Source: JL08 sp965363755 (GTDB lineage Bacteria > Pseudomonadota > Alphaproteobacteria > Rhodobacterales > Rhodobacteraceae). Taken from it: a stretch of 25,005 nt of DNA. Every line of letters starts with the position of its first letter. The first letter of the stretch is position 1. Shown here piece by piece: positions 16,695 to 23,468 of this stretch. Below the pieces are notes generated by a model. The model was not told where the DNA came from. It saw only the letters and a program-made list of their open reading frames with translations, and did not search any database. The position numbers were made by a program, and so were the translations under genes. Where the stretch lies: the NCBI GenBank assembly GCA_965363755.1, contig CBDTVL010000023.1, forward strand, positions 1-25,005. Direction: 5' to 3'.

Positions 16695-16723
16695 GGGCGG
16701 CGCTTATTGGTGCCGCCCTTTTT
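16695..16723 (+). terminator. intrinsic terminator after DUF6356-like gene
   Basis: A nine-pair stem with one G-U (GGGCGGCGC / GTGCCGCCC) and a six-base loop is followed by TTTTTCTT. It lies about 50 bases after the stop codon. Confidence 0.88.
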
Positions 16724-16801
16724 CTTGTTAAGCGCGGCGTGCCAGCGCCTTGGTCTTTTTTGTTGCCTGTTTGTCATGCGCCACTCCCCGCGTTGACGCA
16801 C

Positions 16802-16818
16802 TGTTCACAAAATGAACA
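16802..16818. promoter_or_regulatory. inverted repeat upstream of the LysR gene
   Basis: TGTTCA-CAAAA-TGAACA is a perfect six-base dyad about 85 bases before the LysR start, just downstream of a possible -35 (TTGACG, 16793-16798). It could be an operator, though it is not the classic T-N11-A LysR box. Confidence 0.4.
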
Positions 16819-16866
16819 CCTTCTGAGCAGCGCGGGACCAATTTGTCGCCCGACTCATCACATAGA

Positions 16867-16878
16867 CGTAGCGCTACG
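16867..16878. promoter_or_regulatory. perfect 12-base palindrome before the LysR gene
   Basis: CGTAGCGCTACG is fully self-complementary and lies 25 bases before the LysR start codon. It may be an autoregulatory site, or could fold in the leader RNA. Confidence 0.35.
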
Positions 16879-16903
16879 GGGCCAAGACAGTAGGTGATGA
16901 GAA

Positions 16904-17809
16904 ATGGACAGACTATCCGAAATGGAGGCCTTTGCCACAGTTGTGGATCAAGGTGGATTCACTGATGCTGCGAGAAAAATGGGCAAATCGAAATCAGCGA
17001 TTTCGAAATATGTGACTTCTCTTGAAGCACGTTTAGGCGCGCGGCTTTTGAACAGAACAACACGGCGAGTCAGCCCAACAGAAATTGGTCTCGCTTATTA
17101 TGATCGCGCCCGCAGGGTGCTTAATGATGCCGGCGAGGCGGATTCATTTGTAACCGCGACCCAATCTGTACCGGCGGGGGTGCTTAGGGTTTCGGTCGCA
17201 ACAGATTTTGGCGTCAGTTGTATGTCGCCCGTCATGAGTAGTTTTCTTAAAGAGTTTCCAGACATTACAGTGAACATGGTGCTGAGCAATCGGCATGTCG
17301 AACTGGTGTCCGAAGGATTTGATATGGCGATCCGCATAGGAGAGCCCCAAGATAGTTCTTTGCGCGCCTGTCAGTTGACCAAAACGACCAATATCATGGT
17401 CGCTTCACCGTCTTACGTTCAGAAGACCGGCCGCCCTCTCAAGATCGATGACCTGAGTGAGCACAAACTTCTGCATTATTCCAACCCGGAAAATGATGCC
17501 GTCTGGAAGCTGAAATCTGCTTCTGGCGAAATACGTCAGGTCTACACGGCAGGCTGGTTGACCGTGAATGACGGACAATCATTGTTGAATGCTGCGATAT
17601 CAGGGCTCGGGATCGCTTATCTGCCAACTTATCTCTGTGCCGAGGCATTAGAGGCCGGTCTGGTGGAAGAGATCAACCTGGGCACATCAAATGACGCGCA
17701 AGGTATATTTGCGGTCTATCCGTCGCACAGTTTCGTGCAACCTAAAGTGCGGGCTTTTGTTGATTTCCTTCGCCGGTCGTTCGTCGATGGAACGCGCAAT
17801 CTCTTGTAA
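16904..17809 (+). CDS. LysR family transcriptional regulator
   Basis: This 301-residue protein has the LysR N-terminal winged helix-turn-helix (about 1-62, with GGFTDAARKMGKSKSAISKY followed by LEARLGARLLNRTTR), a linker helix, and a two-lobed periplasmic-binding-like effector domain (about 90-295). The sequence resembles the CrgA/DsdC-like group often annotated as LysR regulators of oxidoreductase or efflux genes. AGGTGA lies six bases before the ATG. It is solitary: the upstream gene ends in a terminator and icd downstream is convergent. No divergent target gene is adjacent, which is unusual for this family. Its effector and regulon cannot be inferred. Two palindromes upstream may be its own operators. 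Confidence 0.93.
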   Translation: MDRLSEMEAFATVVDQGGFTDAARKMGKSKSAISKYVTSLEARLGARLLNRTTRRVSPTEIGLAYYDRARRVLNDAGEADSFVTATQSVPAGVLRVSVATDFGVSCMSPVMSSFLKEFPDITVNMVLSNRHVELVSEGFDMAIRIGEPQDSSLRACQLTKTTNIMVASPSYVQKTGRPLKIDDLSEHKLLHYSNPENDAVWKLKSASGEIRQVYTAGWLTVNDGQSLLNAAISGLGIAYLPTYLCAEALEAGLVEEINLGTSNDAQGIFAVYPSHSFVQPKVRAFVDFLRRSFVDGTRNLL

Positions 17810-17847
17810 TGGCGTCTCATCACCGCTGAAGTGCCGGAAGCAAAGCG

Positions 17848-17865
17848 TGACAGGCAAATCTGTCA
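17848..17865. repeat. inverted repeat between convergent LysR gene and icd
   Basis: TGACAG-GCAAAT-CTGTCA forms a six-pair hairpin 38 bases after the LysR stop. It has no T-run, so terminator function is doubtful. The remaining bases to 18063 show no credible gene. Short open stretches occur on both strands without sustained coding character. Confidence 0.35.
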
Positions 17866-18063
17866 GCAACATTCCAACTCAGACTTTCGCAAGCACCGGT
17901 CCAAGAAACGGCCACCCGGCCACAATGGCTCGCGCGGTCTGTGGCGTTGGGTTGTTGGGCCACCGATCAAATCCGGTTCAATATCCCCGCTCTGAACGCC
18001 AGCGCAGCTGCACTTGCCAACAGTCAAACGAATTGGCTGTGAGAAATGCACCCCACTCCAGAC

Positions 18064-19278
18064 TTATCCTTTGAGTGACGCATTGAGGTTCTCGTCGATC
18101 TTTTCAAGGAAACCCATAGTGGTCAGCCACCGCTGGTTGGGGCCAACCAGCAATGCCAGATCCTTGGTCATGTCGCCAGCTTCAACGGTATCGACAACGA
18201 CCTTTTCGAGCGTCGTGGCAAAGGTCATCAGAGCTGTGTTGTCGTCCAGTTTGGCGCGATGTTTCAGACCACCGGTCCACGCATAGATTGACGCGATGGA
18301 GTTGGTGGAGGTCTGCTCCCCTTTTTGGTGCTGACGATAGTGGCGCGTTACGGTGCCATGTGCGGCTTCTGCCTCGACGGTATTTCCATCTGGCGTCATC
18401 AGAACGGATGTCATCAGACCGAGAGAGCCAAAGCCCTGTGCAATGGTGTCGGACTGCACATCGCCGTCATAGTTCTTGCACGCCCAGACGTAACCGCCAT
18501 TCCATTTCATAGCACAGGCGACCATGTCATCGATCAGCCGGTGTTCGTAGGTGATGCCAGCGGCTTTGAATTTGTCTTCAAATTCGGTCTCGTAGATGTG
18601 CTGGAACAGCTCCAGGAACCGGCCATCATATTGTTTGAGAATGGTGTTCTTGGTCGACAGATAGACCGGCCAGCCCATGTTAAGCCCATAGTTCATCGAC
18701 GCGCGCGCAAAGTCGATGATCGACTTGTCGAGATTGTACATTGCCATGACGACACCAGAATCGGGGGCGTCAAACACGTCGCGTTCAATGACGGTGCCGT
18801 CATCGCCGACAAATTTGATCGTGAGCTTGCCTTTGCCGGGAAACTTGAAATCAGTGGCGCGGTATTGATCGCCATAGGCATGACGGCCAACAACGATGGG
18901 TTTGGTCCAGCCGGGCACAAGTCGGGGAACGTTTTTGCAGATGATCGGTTGGCGAAAGATCACGCCGCCAAGAATGTTGCGAATTGTCCCGTTGGGGCTG
19001 CGCCACATCTGCTTGAGGCCGAATTCTTCCACGCGCGCCTCATCCGGGGTGATGGTCGCACATTTGACGCCGACGCCGTATTTTTTGATCGCTTCGGCGC
19101 TGTCTATGGTGATCTGATCGTCCGTTGCGTCCCGCGATTCCATGCCAAGGTCGTAGTATTTCAGATCAACGTCCAGATAGGGCAGAATCAGCTTCTGTTT
19201 GATGAAGTCCCAGATGATCCGGGTCATTTCATCGCCATCGAGTTCGACAATGGGGTTGTCCACCTTGATCTTTGTCAT
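18064..19278 (-). CDS. icd: NADP-dependent isocitrate dehydrogenase (type II)
   Basis: This enzyme converts isocitrate to 2-oxoglutarate and CO2 while making NADPH, in the TCA cycle. At 404 residues it belongs to the homodimeric eukaryote-like group common in alphaproteobacteria rather than the Escherichia coli type. Substrate-site residues are visible in SPNGTIRNILGG (94-105), FRQP (108-111) and GRHAYGDQYR (131-140). Lys210 and nearby residues follow in the LSTKNTILK segment. The metal-binding aspartates lie in RLIDDMVA (247-254) and the DGDVQSD segment (271-277). HGTVTRH (308-314) binds NADP. A TATAAT lies 35 bases upstream on the coding strand. It is convergent with the LysR gene. All active-site segments appear intact. 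Confidence 0.97.
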   Translation of the reverse strand: MTKIKVDNPIVELDGDEMTRIIWDFIKQKLILPYLDVDLKYYDLGMESRDATDDQITIDSAEAIKKYGVGVKCATITPDEARVEEFGLKQMWRSPNGTIRNILGGVIFRQPIICKNVPRLVPGWTKPIVVGRHAYGDQYRATDFKFPGKGKLTIKFVGDDGTVIERDVFDAPDSGVVMAMYNLDKSIIDFARASMNYGLNMGWPVYLSTKNTILKQYDGRFLELFQHIYETEFEDKFKAAGITYEHRLIDDMVACAMKWNGGYVWACKNYDGDVQSDTIAQGFGSLGLMTSVLMTPDGNTVEAEAAHGTVTRHYRQHQKGEQTSTNSIASIYAWTGGLKHRAKLDDNTALMTFATTLEKVVVDTVEAGDMTKDLALLVGPNQRWLTTMGFLEKIDENLNASLKG

Positions 19279-19312
19279 GGGTACGCTGCCTTTGAGTAAG
19301 TGTTGAAATCAA

Positions 19313-19318
19313 ATTATA
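19313..19318 (-). promoter_or_regulatory. candidate -10 box of icd
   Basis: On the minus strand the bases read TATAAT, a perfect -10 hexamer, about 35 bases before the icd start. The best -35 (TTGCCG) is 20 bases away, longer than ideal, so the promoter is tentative. Confidence 0.35.
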
Positions 19319-19395
19319 TGCTGTTTAGCCAGCTTTGGCGGCAATGGATAGACGGCATACAAAGGTATACCGAATAAATGTAATCAAGATCATCG

Positions 19396-20187
19396 CTATC
19401 GCGTGATAAATTCAGCGGAAAGATTCACAACAATCGTGACGAGATTGGGGTCCTGTTCCAGCCCGCATTTCCGGATCATCCCGCATGACGGCAGATTGTC
19501 CTCTTTGGCTTGCTCCAGAACCCGGCTCCAACCGGTCATTTTTTGACTGTCGCGCAACAAGATCGCGTTGGTTAGCGTGCCAAGCCCGTTTTGTCTGAAC
19601 CGCGGGGCGACAGATACGCCGCCAGCAAACAGCGTGTTCGCAAAGCGGCTTTTCGGATGATACCGCATTGTCGCATTGCCACACGCCGCCAGCGCGCCGG
19701 TTTCGGTCCATATGCAGGTCGTCAGGGAAGGGACCACCTCACTTTTTAGGTAGTATGTCGGGGTCGGCAAAACGCCGGTCTCGGAGTTCAGCGTTCGCAT
19801 GGCGTTGATCACGTTGTCGTCGGGCACTGAGATCGTCTCCGCGCGCCACCCCTCAGGCAATTCGGTGGATGCCACGACAGTGCCGCAGGCCTTGAGGACC
19901 GTTTTGACATCTCCCAAAAAGGCATGCCAGTAAGGGAATGCGATATCGGGGCCAAAGAGAGCCCGGAGTTTTTTAAGGGTTTCCTGCAGCGGTACGGCCG
20001 TCAGCCCGATAAACAAATCGCGTTCGGCCAACACGCGCACCTGATCCCAGCCCAATGCGTCGGGATCAAGAATATTCAGTATCCGCCCGCCATTGGCGAG
20101 ATAGGGGGACGCTGAGATCTGGGAATGGGTTTCAAACAGCCGTTTTTGAACTGCAATCTGGGTTGGAGAACCGAAGTATTCAGTCAT
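19396..20187 (-). CDS. GNAT-like acetyltransferase
   Basis: This 263-residue protein ends in a region resembling GNAT N-acetyltransferases. A strand, LFAGGVSVAPRF (187-198), leads into RQNGLGTLTNAILL (198-211), which matches the acetyl-CoA pyrophosphate loop (R/Q-x-x-G-x-G/A). It is followed by an SCGMIRKCGL segment (234-243), the usual site of the later conserved helix. The first 150 or so residues show no motif I know and could be a degenerate second GNAT fold. No good ribosome-binding site precedes the ATG. It lies 80 bases after the HD-domain gene on the same strand and may be the last gene of that operon. The substrate is unknown; the family call rests mainly on the CoA loop. Confidence 0.68.
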   Translation of the reverse strand: MTEYFGSPTQIAVQKRLFETHSQISASPYLANGGRILNILDPDALGWDQVRVLAERDLFIGLTAVPLQETLKKLRALFGPDIAFPYWHAFLGDVKTVLKACGTVVASTELPEGWRAETISVPDDNVINAMRTLNSETGVLPTPTYYLKSEVVPSLTTCIWTETGALAACGNATMRYHPKSRFANTLFAGGVSVAPRFRQNGLGTLTNAILLRDSQKMTGWSRVLEQAKEDNLPSCGMIRKCGLEQDPNLVTIVVNLSAEFITR

Positions 20188-20267
20188 GTTTGTTCATTCG
20201 GCCCTTCTGTTGTGTAAATCGAAAAAACCCTGCGAGTTCGCGCTGGCAAAATCTCCTCGCGACGCAA

Positions 20268-20852
20268 TCAGATCGCCTTACCACCAAAAAAACCGACCAA
20301 TTGCGGTCGTATCCAATCCCACAGGCTAGGCGCACCACGTTGTACTTTGGCGCCGACGCGGGTTTGCAATTGCTCTGCGGTCACATTGTAGGTTCGCCAG
20401 CTACCTCCGCCGGATTGCAAATTGCTGACAACTGGCTGCACCCGATCCAGAGACTTGGCAAATATCGCATCATCACTCTCAGCCGCCTCAAATTCATCCC
20501 ACAAAGCGCGAAATTCGTCGTGCTGATCTGGCGGCAGAAGACCAAAAATCCGTTCTGCGGCAGCCTGTTCGATTTTTTCCATTTCCTTGAGATCATGGTC
20601 GCCGTGAATGGGGTTATCGCCTGCATCAATCTCGACCAGATCATGCAGCAACAGCATCTTGATCACCCTGTCGACATTCACGGGTTTGATCGCATGTTCT
20701 GCTAAAATCATCGCGTAAAGCGCGATATGCCAACTGTGTTCGCCTGAATTTTCGCGGCGCGATCCGTCACACAGCGTCGTGCCCCTCAGGATCGTTTTGA
20801 GCTTGTCGGCCTCGTTCAGAAAGGCAAATTGCTGCTCAAGCCGATCAGTCAT
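20268..20852 (-). CDS. HD-domain phosphohydrolase, YfbR/HDDC2-like
   Basis: This 194-residue protein carries the metal ligands of the HD superfamily: His39 in GEHSW, the His70-Asp71 pair in LLLHDLVEIDAGD, and Asp136 in KSLDRVQP. The order and the EIDAGD segment match the group containing YfbR and human HDDC2, which remove phosphate from deoxyribonucleoside 5'-monophosphates. A 5'-nucleotidase role is therefore a reasonable inference, not proof. It is cytosolic, with no signal peptide. Its start overlaps the end of the 76-residue gene by eight bases and has no clear ribosome-binding site of its own, which points to translational coupling. The alpha/beta hydrolase lies just before that gene. 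The GNAT-like gene follows after 80 bases. Confidence 0.88.
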   Translation of the reverse strand: MTDRLEQQFAFLNEADKLKTILRGTTLCDGSRRENSGEHSWHIALYAMILAEHAIKPVNVDRVIKMLLLHDLVEIDAGDNPIHGDHDLKEMEKIEQAAAERIFGLLPPDQHDEFRALWDEFEAAESDDAIFAKSLDRVQPVVSNLQSGGGSWRTYNVTAEQLQTRVGAKVQRGAPSLWDWIRPQLVGFFGGKAI

Positions 20853-21075
20853 TGTCTGGCAGACCAGCCGCCTTGCGTCGCGTGGTTAAAATGCTACGCG
20901 CGCGCTGTTCCGCACGGCGCACCCGTATCGCTGTCATGAACGATTCTGAGAGCGTCTGCGAATATCCACCAAGGGCTGCCGACACCTCGTTGACGATGTC
21001 GTCGTTGCCCGTGGCGTTGATGATCTCCATGGTTTGGCTGGCCAGATCATCGGCTATTTCATCAGCGCGCGACAT
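20845..21075 (-). CDS. conserved-looking 76-residue protein of unknown function
   Basis: I do not recognise this protein. It is 76 residues, soluble and apparently all-helical, with an acidic N-terminal half (MSRADEIADDLASQTMEI) and a strongly basic C-terminal half (AIRVRRAEQRARSILTTRRK). It contains no cysteine or histidine and no catalytic motif. Its coding status is supported by context. Its ATG lies one base after the alpha/beta hydrolase stop (TGA-G-ATG), and its last eight bases overlap the start of the HD-domain gene. Both junctions suggest translation coupled through all three genes. The charge split and helical character would suit a protein-binding or nucleic-acid-binding partner, but that is a guess. 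Confidence 0.72.
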   Translation of the reverse strand: MSRADEIADDLASQTMEIINATGNDDIVNEVSAALGGYSQTLSESFMTAIRVRRAEQRARSILTTRRKAAGLPDND

Positions 21076-21076
21076 C

Positions 21077-21730
21077 TCAGCGCGTGGTTTCTGTCAGCCG
21101 CCGTTTGACGTATTCGGTGGTGTTGCCGATCAACGTATCCATATGCGGTGGCTCAAAGAAATGACCGGCGCCCTCGATGACCTGATGGGTGATGGTGATG
21201 CCTTTTTGTTCGTGCAATTTGTTGACCAGCGAAACGGTATCATCGGGGGGCGCAACACGATCAGCGCTGCCGTTGATGATCAGGCCAGATGACGGGCAGG
21301 GGGCCAGAAACGAAAAGTCATACATGTTTGCAGGCGGCGAGACGCTGATAAAGCCGGTTATTTCCGGCCGTCGCATCAACAACTGCATACCAATCCATGC
21401 ACCAAAGGAAAATCCGGCAACCCAGCAATGCTTGGAATTGTTGTTCATCGACTGAAGATAGTCGAGCGCTGACGCCGCATCAGACAACTCACCAACCCCA
21501 AGGTCATATTCACCCTGCGAGCGTCCGACACCGCGAAAGTTAAACCGCAACACAGTGAAGCCCATGTTATAAAAGGCGTAGTGCAGGTTGTAGACAACCT
21601 TGTGATTCATCGTGCCGCCAAATTGCGGGTGCGGATGCAGCAGAATCGCAATTGGTGCGTCTTTTTCTTTTTGTGGGTGGTAGCGACCTTCTAGGCGGCC
21701 TTCGGGTCCGGGAAAAATAACCTCGGGCAT
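21077..21730 (-). CDS. alpha/beta hydrolase (COG2945-like)
   Basis: This 217-residue hydrolase has the HPHPQFGGTM signature (32-41) near the oxyanion hole. The catalytic triad is Ser108 in GFSFG, Asp157 in NGSADRVAPP and His190 in GAGHFF. It matches a group of short cytosolic alpha/beta hydrolases with undefined substrates, related to dienelactone-hydrolase-like proteins. I chose the ATG at 21730 because AGGGG lies five bases before it; an in-frame TTG at 21766 would add 12 residues and has no ribosome-binding site. It is the first gene of a leftward operon with the 76-residue protein and the HD phosphohydrolase, and diverges from iscR. The 177-base region between the two carries an iron-type palindrome, so shared regulation is possible. 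Confidence 0.9.
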   Translation of the reverse strand: MPEVIFPGPEGRLEGRYHPQKEKDAPIAILLHPHPQFGGTMNHKVVYNLHYAFYNMGFTVLRFNFRGVGRSQGEYDLGVGELSDAASALDYLQSMNNNSKHCWVAGFSFGAWIGMQLLMRRPEITGFISVSPPANMYDFSFLAPCPSSGLIINGSADRVAPPDDTVSLVNKLHEQKGITITHQVIEGAGHFFEPPHMDTLIGNTTEYVKRRLTETTR

Positions 21731-21769
21731 ATGCACCCCTGTCTGTGGATCCAGATGCACGGGCAATTC

Positions 21770-21798
21770 TTGACGAATTTGCTAAGGCACCTTAGAAC
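21770..21798 (+). promoter_or_regulatory. predicted iscR-suf promoter
   Basis: TTGACG (21770-21775) and TAGAAC (21793-21798) are separated by 17 bases. The -10 lies inside an iron-type palindrome, so a bound repressor would exclude RNA polymerase. This predicts a leader of about 100 bases before iscR. Confidence 0.5.
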
Positions 21799-21806
21799 GG
21801 TTCTAA
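21792..21806. promoter_or_regulatory. ICE-like iron-response palindrome upstream of iscR
   Basis: TTAGAA-CGG-TTCTAA is a perfect dyad. It matches the core of the iron control element bound by Irr in alphaproteobacteria (TTTAGAA-N3-TTCTAAA), lacking only the outermost T and A. It overlaps the predicted -10 of the iscR-suf operon. A second, overlapping dyad CTAAG-GCAC-CTTAG covers 21782-21795. The regulator assignment is inferred from the motif. Confidence 0.6.
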
Positions 21807-21907
21807 TTGAATGGCCGCTGTCTTGCGGTTGGCTTTTGGGACTTAAGCGCAATCGTTCAAAACGTCAATCAAATCACGCTGCTGCTGAGAAGTCAGGGAT
21901 CAGAAAC

Positions 21908-22366
21908 ATGAAACTCTCAACCAAAGGACGGTACGCAATGGTTGCATTGGCTGATATTGCGCTGACCTCTGGGGATGAACTTGTCACGCTGGGCGAGATC
22001 TCGGAACGGCAGGATATCTCGTTACCCTATCTAGAGCAGTTGTTTGTTAAGCTGCGCCGTGCAGGGCTGGTGGCATCAGTGCGCGGCCCGGGAGGGGGCT
22101 ACCGGCTGGCAAAACTTCCGTCTGATATTCGCGTGGTCGATATCCTGTCTGCGGTCGATGAAACGGTCGACGCAATGCACAAAGGGGCAGGCGCATCCGG
22201 CGCTTTGTCCGGCACCCGGGCGCAATCATTGACCAACCGATTGTGGGAGGGCCTGAGCGCGCAAGTCTATGTCTATCTGCATCAGATACGATTGTCGGAC
22301 GTGATTGCAAACGAGTTGGCGCCCTGTCCGGCCGTGCCCAACCTTTTTGCCGTGGTTGATGGCTAA
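21908..22366 (+). CDS. iscR: Rrf2 family regulator IscR, lacking canonical cluster cysteines
   Basis: IscR controls Fe-S cluster assembly genes. The 152-residue product has the Rrf2 winged helix-turn-helix, starting MKLSTKGRYAMVALADIAL and including ISLPYLEQLFVKLRRAGLV (37-55) and RGPGGGYRLAK (59-69). Canonical IscR holds a 2Fe-2S cluster with three cysteines after the VDE motif. Here that loop reads VDETVDAMHKGAGASGALSG and contains none. The only cysteine in the protein is Cys140, near the C-terminus. This agrees with the atypical IscR described in Rhodobacter sphaeroides, which still binds a cluster. The ATG at 21908 is preceded by AGGGA. It is the first gene of the iscR - cysteine desulfurase - sufB operon, and an ICE-like site overlaps its predicted promoter. 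Confidence 0.93.
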   Translation: MKLSTKGRYAMVALADIALTSGDELVTLGEISERQDISLPYLEQLFVKLRRAGLVASVRGPGGGYRLAKLPSDIRVVDILSAVDETVDAMHKGAGASGALSGTRAQSLTNRLWEGLSAQVYVYLHQIRLSDVIANELAPCPAVPNLFAVVDG

Positions 22367-22404
22367 CGACACACTTTTTTACCGATTCTGGAACAATTGA
22401 AGAG

Positions 22405-23448
22405 ATGACACGTATCTATCTGGATCATAACGCAACAACGCCTTTGCGGCCTGCAGCCCGTATTGCGATGGCGGCGGCGATGGACGTTGTTGGAAACCCG
22501 TCAAGCGTTCACGCTGAGGGTCGAGCCGCCAAGGCACTGGTCGAGCGCGCGCGGGGACAGATTGCCCAAGCCCTTGGTGCTGGTAATGCAGACATCGTTT
22601 TTACCGCCAGTGCGACTGAGGCCGCGGCCCTGGCGTGTGCGGGGCGCGATCTGCACGGACCGGACGTCGAGCACGATGCGATCGCCGCGTGGATCACGCC
22701 CGATCTGGCCGTGGACGGCGCCGGACACGCCGACGTGACGGACCCGGCGCGCAGCGTGTTGCAGCTGGCCAATTCCGAAACCGGCATCGTGCAGGGCATT
22801 CCGCGCGGACTTTCGGTTTGTGATGTGACGCAGGCCTTTGGTAAAATACCGCTCTGCTTCGATGAGATGGGCGTAGATATGGCGCTGATTTCGGCGCACA
22901 AGTTGGGCGGTCCAAAAGGCGTTGGCGCGCTAGTGGTGCGCCGGGGTGTTGAGGTGGCCGCACAGATCAAAGGCGGCGGGCAGGAAATGGGACGTCGTTC
23001 CGGGACCGAGAACGTAATTGGCATCGCCGGATTTGGTGCCGCCGCCCAAGCTGCTGCTGCTGATGTTAGTGCCGGAAAATGGGATGAAATCGGCCAATTT
23101 AGAAATATTCTAGAATTGGCTCTTGAGGCTGGCGTAAATAAGACTATTTTTGTCGGGAAAGACGCGCGACGCTTGCCCAACACCACTTGTTTTGCCGCCC
23201 CCGGCTGGAAGGGCGAGACTCAGGTGATGCAAATGGACCTGTCCGGCTTTGCCATTTCGGCGGGGTCAGCCTGTTCCAGCGGCAAGGTGCGCGCCAGTCG
23301 CGTCTTGCGCGCGATGGGATATGACGATGATATTGCCAGCTCTGCGATCCGTGTGTCGTTGGGGTTGGACACAACACAAGACGATGTCCTCAGGTTTGCT
23401 GAGATCTGGCTGGACAAACGTAAAAACCACGAACGCCGCGTGGCGTAA
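22405..23448 (+). CDS. compact cysteine desulfurase (IscS/NifS type)
   Basis: This pyridoxal-phosphate enzyme removes sulfur from cysteine for Fe-S cluster building. The 347-residue product keeps the essential residues: His90 (VEHDAI) stacking on the cofactor, Asp140 and Gln143 (CDVTQAFGK), the cofactor lysine Lys166 (SAHKLGGPKG), and the catalytic cysteine Cys290 in GSACSSGKV. The long loop and SGTEN (199-203) place it in the IscS/NifS group. It is about 50 residues shorter than Escherichia coli IscS, with most of the loss between the TE of the ATE motif (71-72) and Asp140. The usual TSGATEANN reads TASATEAAA here. It lies 38 bases after iscR and 20 before sufB. The gene is named iscS in comparable operons, but I leave the symbol open. 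Confidence 0.9.
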   Translation: MTRIYLDHNATTPLRPAARIAMAAAMDVVGNPSSVHAEGRAAKALVERARGQIAQALGAGNADIVFTASATEAAALACAGRDLHGPDVEHDAIAAWITPDLAVDGAGHADVTDPARSVLQLANSETGIVQGIPRGLSVCDVTQAFGKIPLCFDEMGVDMALISAHKLGGPKGVGALVVRRGVEVAAQIKGGGQEMGRRSGTENVIGIAGFGAAAQAAAADVSAGKWDEIGQFRNILELALEAGVNKTIFVGKDARRLPNTTCFAAPGWKGETQVMQMDLSGFAISAGSACSSGKVRASRVLRAMGYDDDIASSAIRVSLGLDTTQDDVLRFAEIWLDKRKNHERRVA

Positions 23449-23468
23449 CCGACTGAGGAGTGGATGAA

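Noticed and set aside
16643..16897. 84-codon plus-strand frame between the DUF6356-like gene and the LysR gene
   Set aside because: It runs straight through a strong intrinsic terminator and has no ribosome-binding site.
17941..18010. GGTTCAAT at 17975-17982, resembling a tRNA T-loop
   Set aside because: No acceptor stem, D-arm or anticodon stem can be folded around it.
17691..18074. 127-codon plus-strand frame overlapping the end of the LysR gene
   Set aside because: Its first third is an alternative frame of LysR and the rest has no coding character.
18325..19299. Plus-strand open frame of 324 codons across icd
   Set aside because: Antisense to intact isocitrate dehydrogenase; no recognisable domain and no ribosome-binding site.
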